This document shows positions 50,826 to 58,931 of a DNA stretch of 64,000 nucleotides, in pieces. Positions within the stretch are counted from its first letter, which is position 1; each line of letters starts with the position of its first letter. The translations under genes were made by a program, and so were the position numbers. The notes under the pieces were generated by a model that had not been told where the DNA came from, searched no databases, and saw nothing but the letters and a program-made list of their open reading frames with translations. Source of the stretch: Haloarcula amylolytica JCM 13557 (GTDB lineage Archaea; Halobacteriota; Halobacteria; Halobacteriales; Haloarculaceae); the NCBI RefSeq assembly GCF_000336615.1, contig NZ_AOLW01000024.1, positions 134,444 to 198,443 on the forward strand, written 5' to 3'.

Positions 50826-51056
50826 TCAGAATGGAGTATCCGCCGCCGCTGCAAGTTGTCTGAGACCGCTGGCGACGAGGTACAGCGTCGCTCCAGTGAA
50901 CAAAGCGATACCCACGGCCCGAGAGAGCCCGGGCACCGGTGATTCGACGACGCCGGAGAGATTTCGCGTGATGACCTCGGCCTGAATCAGGAGCAGGCCC
51001 AGCGGAAGCAACAGGACAGCGACGCTGCGGTGGAGCGACCGCTTCAGGGAGGACAT
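50826..51056 (-). CDS. Small two-helix membrane protein
   Basis: A 76-aa protein starting M-S-S-L-K-R-S-L, with two hydrophobic segments (about 11-27 and 43-65). The longer frame upstream looks like non-coding. A CGCTTTAGTGG box lies about 30 nt before this Met on the minus strand. No family recognised. Confidence 0.55.
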   Translation of the reverse strand: MSSLKRSLHRSVAVLLLPLGLLLIQAEVITRNLSGVVESPVPGLSRAVGIALFTGATLYLVASGLRQLAAAADTPF

Positions 51057-51196
51057 GTGCGGTGCGGACGGCCAGATTCCACTAAAGCGTTTGTGCTCGC
51101 CGGGGCAGTGCTCCGTACTGGCCGTACGAGACAACACGACCCTGACCCGCGGGGGTATCGTCAACACTCTTAACCAAGGGAATCAATGGGGTAGAT

Positions 51197-51274
51197 ATGA
51201 CACACGACGAGACAGCAGGAGGCATCACCCGCGGGCATCGCGACTGTCAACTCACCGGAGGGGTCGTACGATGA
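51197..51274 (+). CDS. Candidate leaderless mini-ORF of ilvE (25 codons)
   Basis: Encodes 25 residues beginning M-T-H-D-E-T-A-G-G-I. The TGA overlaps the ilvE ATG in an ATGA. It has a CTTAAC TATA-like box about 25 nt upstream of its ATG. A GGAGG within it precedes ilvE by about 9 nt. No run of Ile, Leu or Val codons is present, so classic attenuation is unlikely; coupling is the better guess. Confidence 0.42.
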   Translation: MTHDETAGGITRGHRDCQLTGGVVR

Positions 51275-52203
51275 GTGACCGTCCAGAGATGTTCGAGGGG
51301 ACCGACCGCATCTGGATGGACGGCGAGTTCGTCGACTTCGAGGACGCACAGACCCACGTTCTCACGCACGCGCTGCACTACGGGACCGGCGTTTTCGAGG
51401 GCGTTCGCTGTTACGACACCGAGCAGGGGCCGGCCATCTTCCGCTGGGAAGAGCACTTGGACCGCCTGTACAAGTCCGCGAAACCGTACGACCTCGACAT
51501 CGAGTTCAGCAAAGCGGAACTCACCGAGGCGACGACGGAACTCATCGAAACGGAAGGGTTCGAGTCGTGTTACATCCGCCCCATCGTCTACTACGGCTTC
51601 GACTCGCTGGGCGTGAGCCCGAAGAGTTGCCCGACGAAGACCACCATCGCCGCGTGGCCGTGGGGCGCGTATCTGGGCGAGGAAGCGCTGGAAGAGGGCG
51701 TCGACGTGATGGTGTCGTCCTGGCGCAAGCACGCCTCCAGCCAGATTCCGACAAACATCAAGACGACGGGGCTGTACGTCAACAGCATGCTCGCCGGCGA
51801 GGAGGCCCGGCGGAACGGCTACACCGAGGCTATCGTCCTGAACAAGGAAGGCAACGTCGCCGAAGGCCCGGGTGAGAACATCTTCATGGTTCGAGACGGC
51901 GAAATCTACACGCCCGGACTGGCCGAGAGCATCCTCGAAGGCATCACCCGCAACACCGCAATCACGCTCGCTGAGGAGATGGGCTACACCGTCCACGAGG
52001 AAGCGACCATCTCCCGCGGAGAGCTGTACACCGCCGACGAGCTGTTCTTCACCGGCACGGCGGCGGAGGTCACGCCCATCCGAAGCGTCGACGACAACGA
52101 GATCGGCGAAGGGACGAAGGGGCCGGTCACCGACGAACTCCAGTCGGCCTTCTTCGACGTCATCGAGAGCGGCGACCGCGAAGAGTGGTTCCACTACGTC
52201 TGA
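51271..52203 (+). CDS. ilvE: Branched-chain amino acid aminotransferase
   Basis: A 310-aa class IV PLP aminotransferase. Seen: N-terminal W-M-D-G-E-F-V near 15-21, H-Y-G-T-G-V-F-E-G near 36-44, Lys164 in T-N-I-K-T-T-G as the PLP lysine, and E-G-P-G-E-N-I-F near 198-205. It makes or breaks down Ile, Leu and Val. The start is the ATG with a GGAGG Shine-Dalgarno 9 nt upstream; upstream frame sequence is non-coding except for the mini-ORF. Confidence 0.95.
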   Translation: MSDRPEMFEGTDRIWMDGEFVDFEDAQTHVLTHALHYGTGVFEGVRCYDTEQGPAIFRWEEHLDRLYKSAKPYDLDIEFSKAELTEATTELIETEGFESCYIRPIVYYGFDSLGVSPKSCPTKTTIAAWPWGAYLGEEALEEGVDVMVSSWRKHASSQIPTNIKTTGLYVNSMLAGEEARRNGYTEAIVLNKEGNVAEGPGENIFMVRDGEIYTPGLAESILEGITRNTAITLAEEMGYTVHEEATISRGELYTADELFFTGTAAEVTPIRSVDDNEIGEGTKGPVTDELQSAFFDVIESGDREEWFHYV

Positions 52204-52223
52204 GCGGGAACTGAACCGCGCGG

Positions 52224-52883
52224 CTAGTCGTCCGCGAGGTCTTCCTCGTCGGCGACCGGAATCGGCGTGGCGGTACTCCGGTCCGTGTCGCCGAACCCGG
52301 CGCTGAGAATGCGCGTCAACGCTTCCTCGACGCGCTCGTCGATTTCCTCGTAGCGGTGTGGTTCGACCTCGACGACGTAGCCGGTCGTGATGTTCGGCGC
52401 TGTCGGCAGGAAAAGCACCTCGCGGCCGTCCTCGGTCGTCTGTCCCGTTTTGAACGCGGTCATCCGCATCCCGTCCCACACTTCGATTTTCACCGGTGCC
52501 TGAAGTTCTTCGGTTCCACCGACAGCCGTCTCGACCGCCATCTTCGAGGCGTTGTACACCACCCGGAGCCCGGGGACGTGGTTCATCGCGTCGTCGATGG
52601 CCCGTTCGACGATGTCGCCGAAGGCCGTCCGCATCAGATAGCCGATGGAGAACACGATGAGGATGAAGATAATCAGCGTCGTGAACACCCGTGCGAGTTC
52701 GACAGACGACGTTCCCGAGGGGAGTCCGAGCGTCGCTAGCAGTTCGCCGTCAATCGCCGGGATGACCGCCGCGGACGCGAGGATAGAGTAGAGATAGATG
52801 ATAACGTAAACCGTCACCAGCAGCGGCAACAGGATAATAAGGCCGCTCGCGAAATCGCGCTTCCACGACGTTGAGGAGGCCAT
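52224..52883 (-). CDS. DUF502 membrane protein
   Basis: A 219-aa protein of the DUF502 family. It has two N-terminal transmembrane segments (about 12-32 and 65-86) and a cytoplasmic part with the family's V-P-G-L-R-V-V-Y-N-A-S-K near 102-113, and F-L-P-T-A-P-N-I-T-T-G near 157-167. The reaction is unknown. Bacterial and archaeal members share the pattern. A CTCATATTCC box about 24 nt upstream fits the start. Confidence 0.88.
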   Translation of the reverse strand: MASSTSWKRDFASGLIILLPLLVTVYVIIYLYSILASAAVIPAIDGELLATLGLPSGTSSVELARVFTTLIIFILIVFSIGYLMRTAFGDIVERAIDDAMNHVPGLRVVYNASKMAVETAVGGTEELQAPVKIEVWDGMRMTAFKTGQTTEDGREVLFLPTAPNITTGYVVEVEPHRYEEIDERVEEALTRILSAGFGDTDRSTATPIPVADEEDLADD

Positions 52884-53007
52884 ACAGGTACGTATCGGGC
52901 GCGGAATATGAGCCCTTTCCTTTGGTGCGTGTCCGTGCTGCCGGTCTCACAGTTGTCCGGTGAGAGAGTGCGAGGGGATAGCCAGTTACCGAGGGGGAGC
53001 CACCGGG

Positions 53008-54183
53008 CTACCACTCGGCGACGCTGCCGTCGTCGTGTCGCCAGACCGGGTTGTGCCAGTCGACGTCCTGCTGGGACTGCTCCCGGAGGAACGCCTCGTC
53101 GATGTCGATTCCCAGGCCAGGGTCGGTGGGCACCGTAACGAACCCGTCCTCGTAGTCGAACACCGACGGGTCAGCCAGGTAGTCCAGCACGTCGGTGGTC
53201 TCGTTGTAGTGGATGTCGATGCTCTGCTCCTGAATGAGAGCGTTGGGCGAGCAGGCGTCGACCTGGACACAGGACGCCAGCGCGACCGGGCCGAGCGGGC
53301 AGTGGGGTGCCATCGCCACGTCGTAGGCCTCGGCCATCGACGCGATCTTGTACACCTCGGTGATGCCGCCGGCGTGGGAGAGGTCCGGCTGGATCACGTC
53401 GACGGCACCGTCCTCGAACACCTCCTTGTAGTCCCAACGGGAGTACATCCGCTCGCCGGTCGCGATGGGGATGTCAGTGTGGGCCGCGAGCGCCGGCAGC
53501 GCGTCATTGTGTTCGGGCAACACCGGTTCCTCGATGAACATCGGCTCGTGGGGCTCCAGCGCGGACGCGAGCCGTTTGACCATCGGCTTCGTCACCCGGC
53601 CGTGGAAGTCGACGCCGATGTCGACCTCTGGACCGACAGCCTCCCTGACCTCTCGGAGTCGCGTCGCGGCGGCCTCGACCGTGGCCGGGTTGTCGACGCG
53701 CTCGATTTCGGGCGTCGCGTTCATCTTCAGCGCCGTGAATCCGGCATCGACCTGCTCCCGGGCGGCGCTGGCCACGTCTGAGGGCTCGTCGCCGCCGATC
53801 CACTGGTACACTCGAATCCGGTCCCGGGCCTGGCCGCCAAGGAGCTGGTAGACGGGTGCGCCGAGTTGCTTCCCTTTGATGTCCCACAGCGCCTGGTCGA
53901 TGCCGGCGATGGCCGACATCAGGACCGGCCCGCCGCGGTAGAAGCCGCCCCGGTACATCGCCTGCCAGTGGTCCTGGATGTTCTCGGGGTTCTCCCCAAT
54001 GAGATAGCTGTCGAGCAGTTCCTCGACGCCCGCACGCACGGTGTGGGCCCGGCCCTCGACGACGGGTTCGCCCCAGCCGACGGTGCCGTCGGCCGTCTCC
54101 AGACGCAGGAAGAGCCACCGGGGCGGCACCTCGAACAGTTCGTAGTCGACGATGCGGTTCCCGCCCGCGTCGTCGGCTGTCAT
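53008..54183 (-). CDS. dgoD: DgoD-like sugar-acid dehydratase
   Basis: A 391-aa enolase-superfamily dehydratase (mandelate racemase-like). Seen: the F-T-A-L-K-M-N-A stretch near 155-162, Asp in D-F-H-G-R near 192-196, Glu in F-I-E-E-P-V near 217-222, Glu in T-G-E-R-M near 243-247, and His in M-A-P-H-C-P-L-G-P near 295-303. It fits D-galactonate/gluconate-type dehydratases; the exact substrate is open. A GAGGAGG Shine-Dalgarno lies 8 nt before the ATG, inside the mini-ORF. No sugar-pathway neighbours. Confidence 0.88.
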   Translation of the reverse strand: MTADDAGGNRIVDYELFEVPPRWLFLRLETADGTVGWGEPVVEGRAHTVRAGVEELLDSYLIGENPENIQDHWQAMYRGGFYRGGPVLMSAIAGIDQALWDIKGKQLGAPVYQLLGGQARDRIRVYQWIGGDEPSDVASAAREQVDAGFTALKMNATPEIERVDNPATVEAAATRLREVREAVGPEVDIGVDFHGRVTKPMVKRLASALEPHEPMFIEEPVLPEHNDALPALAAHTDIPIATGERMYSRWDYKEVFEDGAVDVIQPDLSHAGGITEVYKIASMAEAYDVAMAPHCPLGPVALASCVQVDACSPNALIQEQSIDIHYNETTDVLDYLADPSVFDYEDGFVTVPTDPGLGIDIDEAFLREQSQQDVDWHNPVWRHDDGSVAEW

Positions 54184-54275
54184 ACCAGTGGCCTCCTCGC
54201 TGTAGTACACGAAGCAGTCCCGCTGGGAGCACTACGCGGCGCATCGAGCCGTGCTCCGTCGGTCTGTGGAGTCAT
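54180..54275 (-). CDS. Candidate leaderless mini-ORF of dgoD (31 codons)
   Basis: Encodes 31 residues beginning M-T-P-Q-T-D-G-A-R-L, in frame +1 to dgoD. The TGA overlaps the dgoD ATG (ATGA). A clear TATA box (CTATATAC) lies about 26 nt before this ATG, and a GAGGAGG Shine-Dalgarno 8 nt before dgoD. This is the best supported of the upstream-ORF set. The peptide has no recognisable motif. Confidence 0.5.
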   Translation of the reverse strand: MTPQTDGARLDAPRSAPSGTASCTTARRPLV

Positions 54276-54297
54276 GTGAGACACACATAGGAGACGT

Positions 54298-54305
54298 GTA
54301 TATAG
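54298..54305 (-). promoter_or_regulatory. TATA box of the dgoD transcript
   Basis: CTATATAC on the minus strand, centred about 26 nt before the mini-ORF ATG and 118 nt before dgoD. It is the only strong box in the spacer. Nearby ATGTG-AGACA-CACAT (54274-54288) forms a 5-bp inverted repeat over the mini-ORF start. Confidence 0.6.
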
Positions 54306-54325
54306 TCGTTGTGTGATTCCAGAAC

Positions 54326-55210
54326 CTACCGCTCGCGGTGTCGCTCCCACGTACGGACGAGCCCGGCAAGCGTCTCGTTCACGGGGACCGACCTGGTCGC
54401 GGTGTCGGCGACGTACCCGTTGATAGCGGCGATCTCCGTTTGGCGGCCGTCCGAGATGTCCTGGTACATCGACGAGTGGTTGGCGGCGGTGTCGCCGACG
54501 ACACGTTCGACGAGCGATACTGCACGCTCGTCCGAGAGGTCGATCCCCTGCTCGCGGGCGACGGCGGCCGTCTCACGGGCGGCGTCCGCGGCGATGGCGT
54601 CGGCCGGCGAGTCGGCCAGCGCGCCGTTCGCCACGCGGGCGAGCGCGGTCACAGCGTTGATACCGGTGTTGACCGCAAGTTTCTCCCAGAGACGGGTCGG
54701 CATGTCCACTGCGACGGTCGTCTCGATGCCGGCCGCACGGAACGCCGCCCCGACCTCGTCGGCGACCGCGGACCGGCCGCCGTTGCGGTCCCCCAGCACG
54801 ATTTCGCCGCGGCCGGTGAAGGCGACGGTGCCCGGTTCCCGGAGCCGCGCACCGTAGGAACATGTCCCCGCCAGCACCGGACAGTCGAGTTCGGCGGCTA
54901 ACCGCTCCTCGTTGCCCATCCCGTTCTGGAGCGAGAGGCAAGCGTCGAGGGTGCAGTCCGCGAGGTCCGTCGCAACGGCGGCGGTGTCGTAGGCCTTGAC
55001 CGTCACCAGCGCGAGGTCGGCACGCTGCGGAATCGTCGTCTGTGCGCCCGGCCGGACCCGGAACTCCTCGGTTCCCACTACCGACAGACCGTTCTCGCTA
55101 ACGCTGCCGACGTGTGGCTCGCGGCCCACGAGCGTCACGTCGTGTTCGCGGGCGAGCAAGCCACCGACGAGGCTGCCGAGGCTTCCGGCCCCGACGACGA
55201 CGATATCCAT
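54326..55210 (-). CDS. panE: 2-dehydropantoate 2-reductase
   Basis: A 294-aa NADPH-dependent ketopantoate reductase for CoA synthesis. Seen: V-V-G-A-G-S-L-G-S near 5-13 (Rossmann), Q-N-G-M-G-N near 94-99, and K-L-A-V-N-T-G-I-N-A near 176-185, the catalytic Lys. The start M-D-I-V-V was set by the GGTTTTTG box about 27 nt upstream. It is transcribed away from the gene at 55300 from a shared spacer. Confidence 0.92.
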   Translation of the reverse strand: MDIVVVGAGSLGSLVGGLLAREHDVTLVGREPHVGSVSENGLSVVGTEEFRVRPGAQTTIPQRADLALVTVKAYDTAAVATDLADCTLDACLSLQNGMGNEERLAAELDCPVLAGTCSYGARLREPGTVAFTGRGEIVLGDRNGGRSAVADEVGAAFRAAGIETTVAVDMPTRLWEKLAVNTGINAVTALARVANGALADSPADAIAADAARETAAVAREQGIDLSDERAVSLVERVVGDTAANHSSMYQDISDGRQTEIAAINGYVADTATRSVPVNETLAGLVRTWERHRER

Positions 55211-55299
55211 ACCGACGAGCAGGGACGGCCGGGACAAAAACCTACCACCGGCGCGCCGGAATCAGCACGCACTTTGCCGCGAGCGACGAACGAGCGGCC

Positions 55300-55857
55300 A
55301 TGGGCGACTCCGACGACGCCGAGGCGGTAGTTCGGGCTATCGACGAAATCGGCATCGGCCGGCTGACCGAGACAATCGTCACGGCGTGGGAGGGTATCGG
55401 CGGCGGCGTCGAACCGGGGCCGACCTGGCCTGAAGACGAAACCATACGTCGGTTCGAACTGACCGAGCCCGACGAAGCGGTCGGGCTAGACGTACTCGCG
55501 GCGGTGCTGGACGCGTCACCGCGGTCCCCCGAAAAGGCCTTTGTCCACCTCGGTGTCGGCCGGCGAGACACTCCCCAGCGCGAGCGGTTCGCTGTCGAGA
55601 CATTCGCGGGCCACACCGACGTTTCAGCTACCGACACCCACACGACCGGAGCGGTGCCGGTGACGGCAGAAACGTTCGACGCGCTGGCGCGGGTCTACGG
55701 GGGGACACTGGTGTACGTAGTCATCGGTGATGCGGACGGGCACGCAATTCTCGAACTCGACTGGACGACGCTGCGGTTCTCGCTCCCGTCGTCGGCCGTT
55801 GAGACCGTGCGGGAGTCAGTCGGACCGGCCGTCGCCGAGCGATTCGAGCAGGCGTAA
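55300..55857 (+). CDS. Hypothetical protein (185 aa)
   Basis: A 185-aa acidic, cytoplasmic protein. It starts M-G-D-S-D-D-A-E-A-V-V and has an alpha/beta composition ending E-S-V-G-P-A-V-A-E-R-F. No motif known to me. A CACTTTGCC box 28 nt before the ATG supports this start over the long frame upstream, which is Arg-rich and a shadow of panE. Divergent from panE. Confidence 0.7.
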   Translation: MGDSDDAEAVVRAIDEIGIGRLTETIVTAWEGIGGGVEPGPTWPEDETIRRFELTEPDEAVGLDVLAAVLDASPRSPEKAFVHLGVGRRDTPQRERFAVETFAGHTDVSATDTHTTGAVPVTAETFDALARVYGGTLVYVVIGDADGHAILELDWTTLRFSLPSSAVETVRESVGPAVAERFEQA

Positions 55858-55881
55858 GCGGCCTGTCACGCGGGCGTCGCC

Positions 55882-56184
55882 TCAATCCTCCTGCCAGTAG
55901 TAGATATCCTCTTTTGGCGCGTTGCAGGACGGGCATTCGTCGGGGATGTCCTCTATCTGGCCCATCTCGCCGCATTCCCAGCAGCGCCACATCAGTTCGG
56001 CCTCGCCCGCGGCCCCGGCGCTGAGATGCTCGCTCGACAGCGACTCGATGCCGTCCTCGACCGTGACGTAGAAGCCGTGTTCGTCGAACCCGCGAATTGT
56101 GCCAAGTGCGTCCCCGTCCTCGTCGTACACCGTCTGTCCGAACGAGTACTCTTCACTTTCGATGTTCGTGGTCATGTCAGCCAT
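55882..56184 (-). CDS. Rubredoxin-like zinc/iron ribbon protein
   Basis: A 100-aa protein with an N-terminal Sm/PRC-like beta part (V-Y-D-E-D-G-D-A-L-G near 19-28) and a C-terminal knuckle C-W-E-C-G near 68-72 and C-P-S-C-N near 84-88, as in rubredoxin or a zinc ribbon. Related haloarchaeal proteins are labelled DUF7130, by recall. A TTTAACATATAT box about 26 nt upstream suits a leaderless start. Electron transfer or nucleic-acid binding are both possible. Confidence 0.82.
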   Translation of the reverse strand: MADMTTNIESEEYSFGQTVYDEDGDALGTIRGFDEHGFYVTVEDGIESLSSEHLSAGAAGEAELMWRCWECGEMGQIEDIPDECPSCNAPKEDIYYWQED

Positions 56185-56296
56185 ACATAGAACTAGTCGT
56201 GCCGATATATGTTAAATGCTAGCGTGGATCTGTGCATGATTAGCGAGCCGAATCGGGGCCAGCGAACCCGCCTGTCGGCGAACGGCACTCGCGTCG

Positions 56297-57505
56297 CTAC
56301 CGCGAGAAGAGGCTATTGTGGACCGGTGCGAAGTCACTCTCCTGTGAGTCCTCGACCACCGAATCGGTGACGGCCTTGCCCGCGACGCCGTCGTCGAGGA
56401 AGTCCGCGAGCGGCGGCCCGACGTTGTCCGGTTCCACGAGGAACGCGTCGTGGCCGTGGTCGGAGTCGATGACGTGGTGGGCGACGTTCGCGTCGGCTTC
56501 CCGGAGCGAGTCGGCCAGCGCCTCCGCCTGCTGGGTGGTGAAGTGCCAGTCGGCGGTGAAAGACATCACCAGCGCGTCGCCGTCGAACGCCGCCAGCGCG
56601 TCCGCATCGGACTCGAACCCGGCGGCGAGGTCGTAGTTGTCCATCGCCCGCGTCAGGTAGAGATAGCTGTTGGCGTCGAAGCGCTCGGTGAACTTCTCGG
56701 CGTTGTAGTCGAGATACGACTCCACGTCGCGGTACGGGAAGAACGCGCCCGCGGCATCGGTGGGGAACGTGCGGACGGCGTCCCGGCCGGCGGCGCGGCG
56801 GCCGAAGCGGCGCTCCATCGACGCCTTCGAGAGGTACATCACATGGCCCAGTTGGCGGGCCAGCGCCAGCCCGTCGTTCGGTGGGTCCTGGTCCTCGCCG
56901 TAGTAGTGGCCCTGGTTCCAGTTCGGGTCGGTCGTGATGGCCCGGCGGGCGATGGCGTCGAGCGAGAGGCACTGCGTGTCCAGTCGCGCGGCCGCGGCGA
57001 TGGGGACGATGCGGTCGACGTGGTCCGGGTGACGCTTGGCCCACTCGATGACGTTCATGCCGCCGACGCTGCCGCCGACGACCGCGTGGAGGTGCGGAAT
57101 CCCGAGTTCGTCAAGCAGCGCGCGCTGGGCCTCAGTCCAGTCCGTGACAGTGACCGGCGGGAAGTCGGTGCCGTAGGGCTCGCCCGTCTCCGGGTTCTCG
57201 CTTTTCGGCCCCGTCGACCCGTAGCACGAGCCGGGCACGTTCGCACAGACGACGTAGTACTCCGTGGTGTCGATAGCCTTGCCCGGACCGACGATGTCGT
57301 CCCACCAGGCGCGGGCCTGGTCGGCGCTGTCGACCCGGTCGCGGCCGGCGACGTGGGCGCTGCCGGTCAGCGCGTGACAGACCAGCACCGCGTTGTCGCC
57401 GTCGAACTCCCCGTAGGCCTCGTAGGTGATTTCGAGGTCCGGAATCGTCTCGCCGCAGTCGAACTCGAACTCGCCCAGCGAGACTGTGTTGTGTTCGACG
57501 TTCAT
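56297..57505 (-). CDS. metX: Homoserine O-acetyltransferase
   Basis: A 402-aa alpha/beta-hydrolase that activates homoserine for methionine synthesis. Ser146 in G-G-S-V-G-G is the nucleophile; H-A-L-T-G near 44-48 builds the oxyanion hole; S-D-H-G-H-D-A-F near the C-terminus gives the catalytic His. The usual G-G-S-M-G-G is V here. Its ATG overlaps the metY stop by 4 nt; together they give the O-acetylhomoserine route. Confidence 0.95.
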   Translation of the reverse strand: MNVEHNTVSLGEFEFDCGETIPDLEITYEAYGEFDGDNAVLVCHALTGSAHVAGRDRVDSADQARAWWDDIVGPGKAIDTTEYYVVCANVPGSCYGSTGPKSENPETGEPYGTDFPPVTVTDWTEAQRALLDELGIPHLHAVVGGSVGGMNVIEWAKRHPDHVDRIVPIAAAARLDTQCLSLDAIARRAITTDPNWNQGHYYGEDQDPPNDGLALARQLGHVMYLSKASMERRFGRRAAGRDAVRTFPTDAAGAFFPYRDVESYLDYNAEKFTERFDANSYLYLTRAMDNYDLAAGFESDADALAAFDGDALVMSFTADWHFTTQQAEALADSLREADANVAHHVIDSDHGHDAFLVEPDNVGPPLADFLDDGVAGKAVTDSVVEDSQESDFAPVHNSLFSR

Positions 57506-58788
57506 GTGACTCGTTCGATGGCGTCGTCGATGTCCCCGATGATGTCCTCGGGATCTTCGATGCCGACGCTGAACCGGAGGAGGTCCGGCGTCACGCCGCT
57601 TGCACGCTGTTCCGCCTCGCTGAGCTGGGCGTGGGTGGTCGAGGCCGGGTGGATGACCAGCGTCTTGGCGTCGCCGATGTTGGCGAGGAACTGGGCGAGG
57701 TCCGTCTCCTCGCAGAACCGTCGGCCGGCGTCGTAGCCGTCCTCCAGCCCGAAGGTGACGATGCCGCCGAACCCACCCGAGAGGTACTGCTGTGCCAGGT
57801 CGTGGGTCTCGTGACTCTCCAGTCCGGGATAGGTGACCCAGGCGACCTCGGGGTGGTCCTGAAGGTGCTGTGCGACGGTCATCGCGTTCTCGCAGTGGCG
57901 TTCCATTCGCAGGGAGAGCGTCTCAGCACCCTGGAGCGTCGCCCACGCGTCGAAGGGCTTCTGGCCGTCGCCCAGCGATCGGAGGGCGCGCTGGCGGGCA
58001 GCGACCGAAAAGGCGCGGTCGCCGAAGGCCTCGGCGAAGTTCTTGCCGAAGGCCTCGTTCTCGCCGCCCAGTTCCGGGAACTTCTCGGGGTACTCGTCCC
58101 AGGGGAACGAGCCGCCATCGACGAGGACGCCGCCGACAGTTGTGCCGGAGCCGTGAATCCACTTCGTCGTCGACTCCCAGAGGAGGTCCACGCCGTGATC
58201 GAGCGGGTTACAGAGCGCCGGTGTCCCGAACGTGTTGTCGACGAAGACGGGGACGCCGTGGTCGTGCGCCACCTCGGCGATGTCTTCCATCGGCGGGACC
58301 ACGAGCGAGGGGTTCCCGATGGTCTCGAAGTGGACGTAGGCCGTGTCCTCGTCGATGGCCGCGGCGTAGGCGTCCGGGTCGAGCGTGTCGACGAACCGCG
58401 TCTCGATGCCCCGCCGACTGGCGGCCTTCGAGAAGTACGAGTGCGTGCCGCCGTAGATGGAGGAGGCCGTCACGATGTTGTCGCCGTTGGCCGCGAGGAC
58501 GAACGTCCCGGCGTCGAGCGCGGCCATCCCCGACCCCGTCGCGACGGCGTCGACGGCGTTTTCGAGCGACGCAATGCGGTTTTCGAGCATCCTGACAGTG
58601 GGGTTGTCGAACCGCGAGTAGACGTTGCCGTCGTCCTCCAGCGCGTACCGGTCGGCCGCGGTGTCGGCGTCCTCGAAGACGTACGACGAGGTCTGATAGA
58701 TGGGCGGCGCGCGTGCCCCTGTGGCCGGATCCGGCTCCTCCTGGCCGGCATGGACACAGCGCGTCCCGAATCCGTAGTCGTCGGTCAT
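57502..58788 (-). CDS. metY: O-acetylhomoserine sulfhydrylase
   Basis: A 428-aa PLP enzyme of the Cys/Met gamma family that swaps acetate for sulfide to give homocysteine. Seen: Y-S-R-F-D-N-P-T near 57-64, Lys209 in S-T-T-K-W as the PLP lysine, and G-F-G-G-I-V near 335-340. It precedes metX. AGTTATAG (minus strand) about 30 nt upstream is the likely TATA box; it overlaps a 13-bp inverted repeat that may be an operator. Confidence 0.95.
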   Translation of the reverse strand: MTDDYGFGTRCVHAGQEEPDPATGARAPPIYQTSSYVFEDADTAADRYALEDDGNVYSRFDNPTVRMLENRIASLENAVDAVATGSGMAALDAGTFVLAANGDNIVTASSIYGGTHSYFSKAASRRGIETRFVDTLDPDAYAAAIDEDTAYVHFETIGNPSLVVPPMEDIAEVAHDHGVPVFVDNTFGTPALCNPLDHGVDLLWESTTKWIHGSGTTVGGVLVDGGSFPWDEYPEKFPELGGENEAFGKNFAEAFGDRAFSVAARQRALRSLGDGQKPFDAWATLQGAETLSLRMERHCENAMTVAQHLQDHPEVAWVTYPGLESHETHDLAQQYLSGGFGGIVTFGLEDGYDAGRRFCEETDLAQFLANIGDAKTLVIHPASTTHAQLSEAEQRASGVTPDLLRFSVGIEDPEDIIGDIDDAIERVT

Positions 58789-58818
58789 GTGCAGTATGCA
58801 TATATCTCTAGCTATCTA

Positions 58819-58831
58819 TAACTCAGAGTTA
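58819..58831. promoter_or_regulatory. Inverted repeat before metY
   Basis: TAACTC-A-GAGTTA, two perfect 6-bp arms with one central base, about 31-43 nt upstream of the metY ATG and partly over the TATA box. A repressor of Met biosynthesis could bind here. No regulator gene is adjacent. Confidence 0.4.
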
Positions 58832-58931
58832 CGGCAATACTCTCTTATTGTGATAGGGTAGCACGGTATCAGTCCGCCGACCTGTGGACCCGAGGGAGAG
58901 GGTATTTGTCGGTGGCTGTCTACACGCCGGT

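Noticed and set aside
31564..52899. Shared 14-mer AGGTACGTATCGGG near 31564 and 52886
   Set aside because: Matches of this length are expected by chance in 64 kb, and the contexts (3' of one gene, 5' of another) differ.
56177..56188. 3-codon ORF overlapping the rubredoxin-like start
   Set aside because: Too short to separate from chance, and the TATA spacing also fits the main start directly.
56450..58821. Two ORFs of about 400 aa opposite metX and metY
   Set aside because: Both mirror the true genes in the complementary frame; the true frames contain full catalytic motifs.
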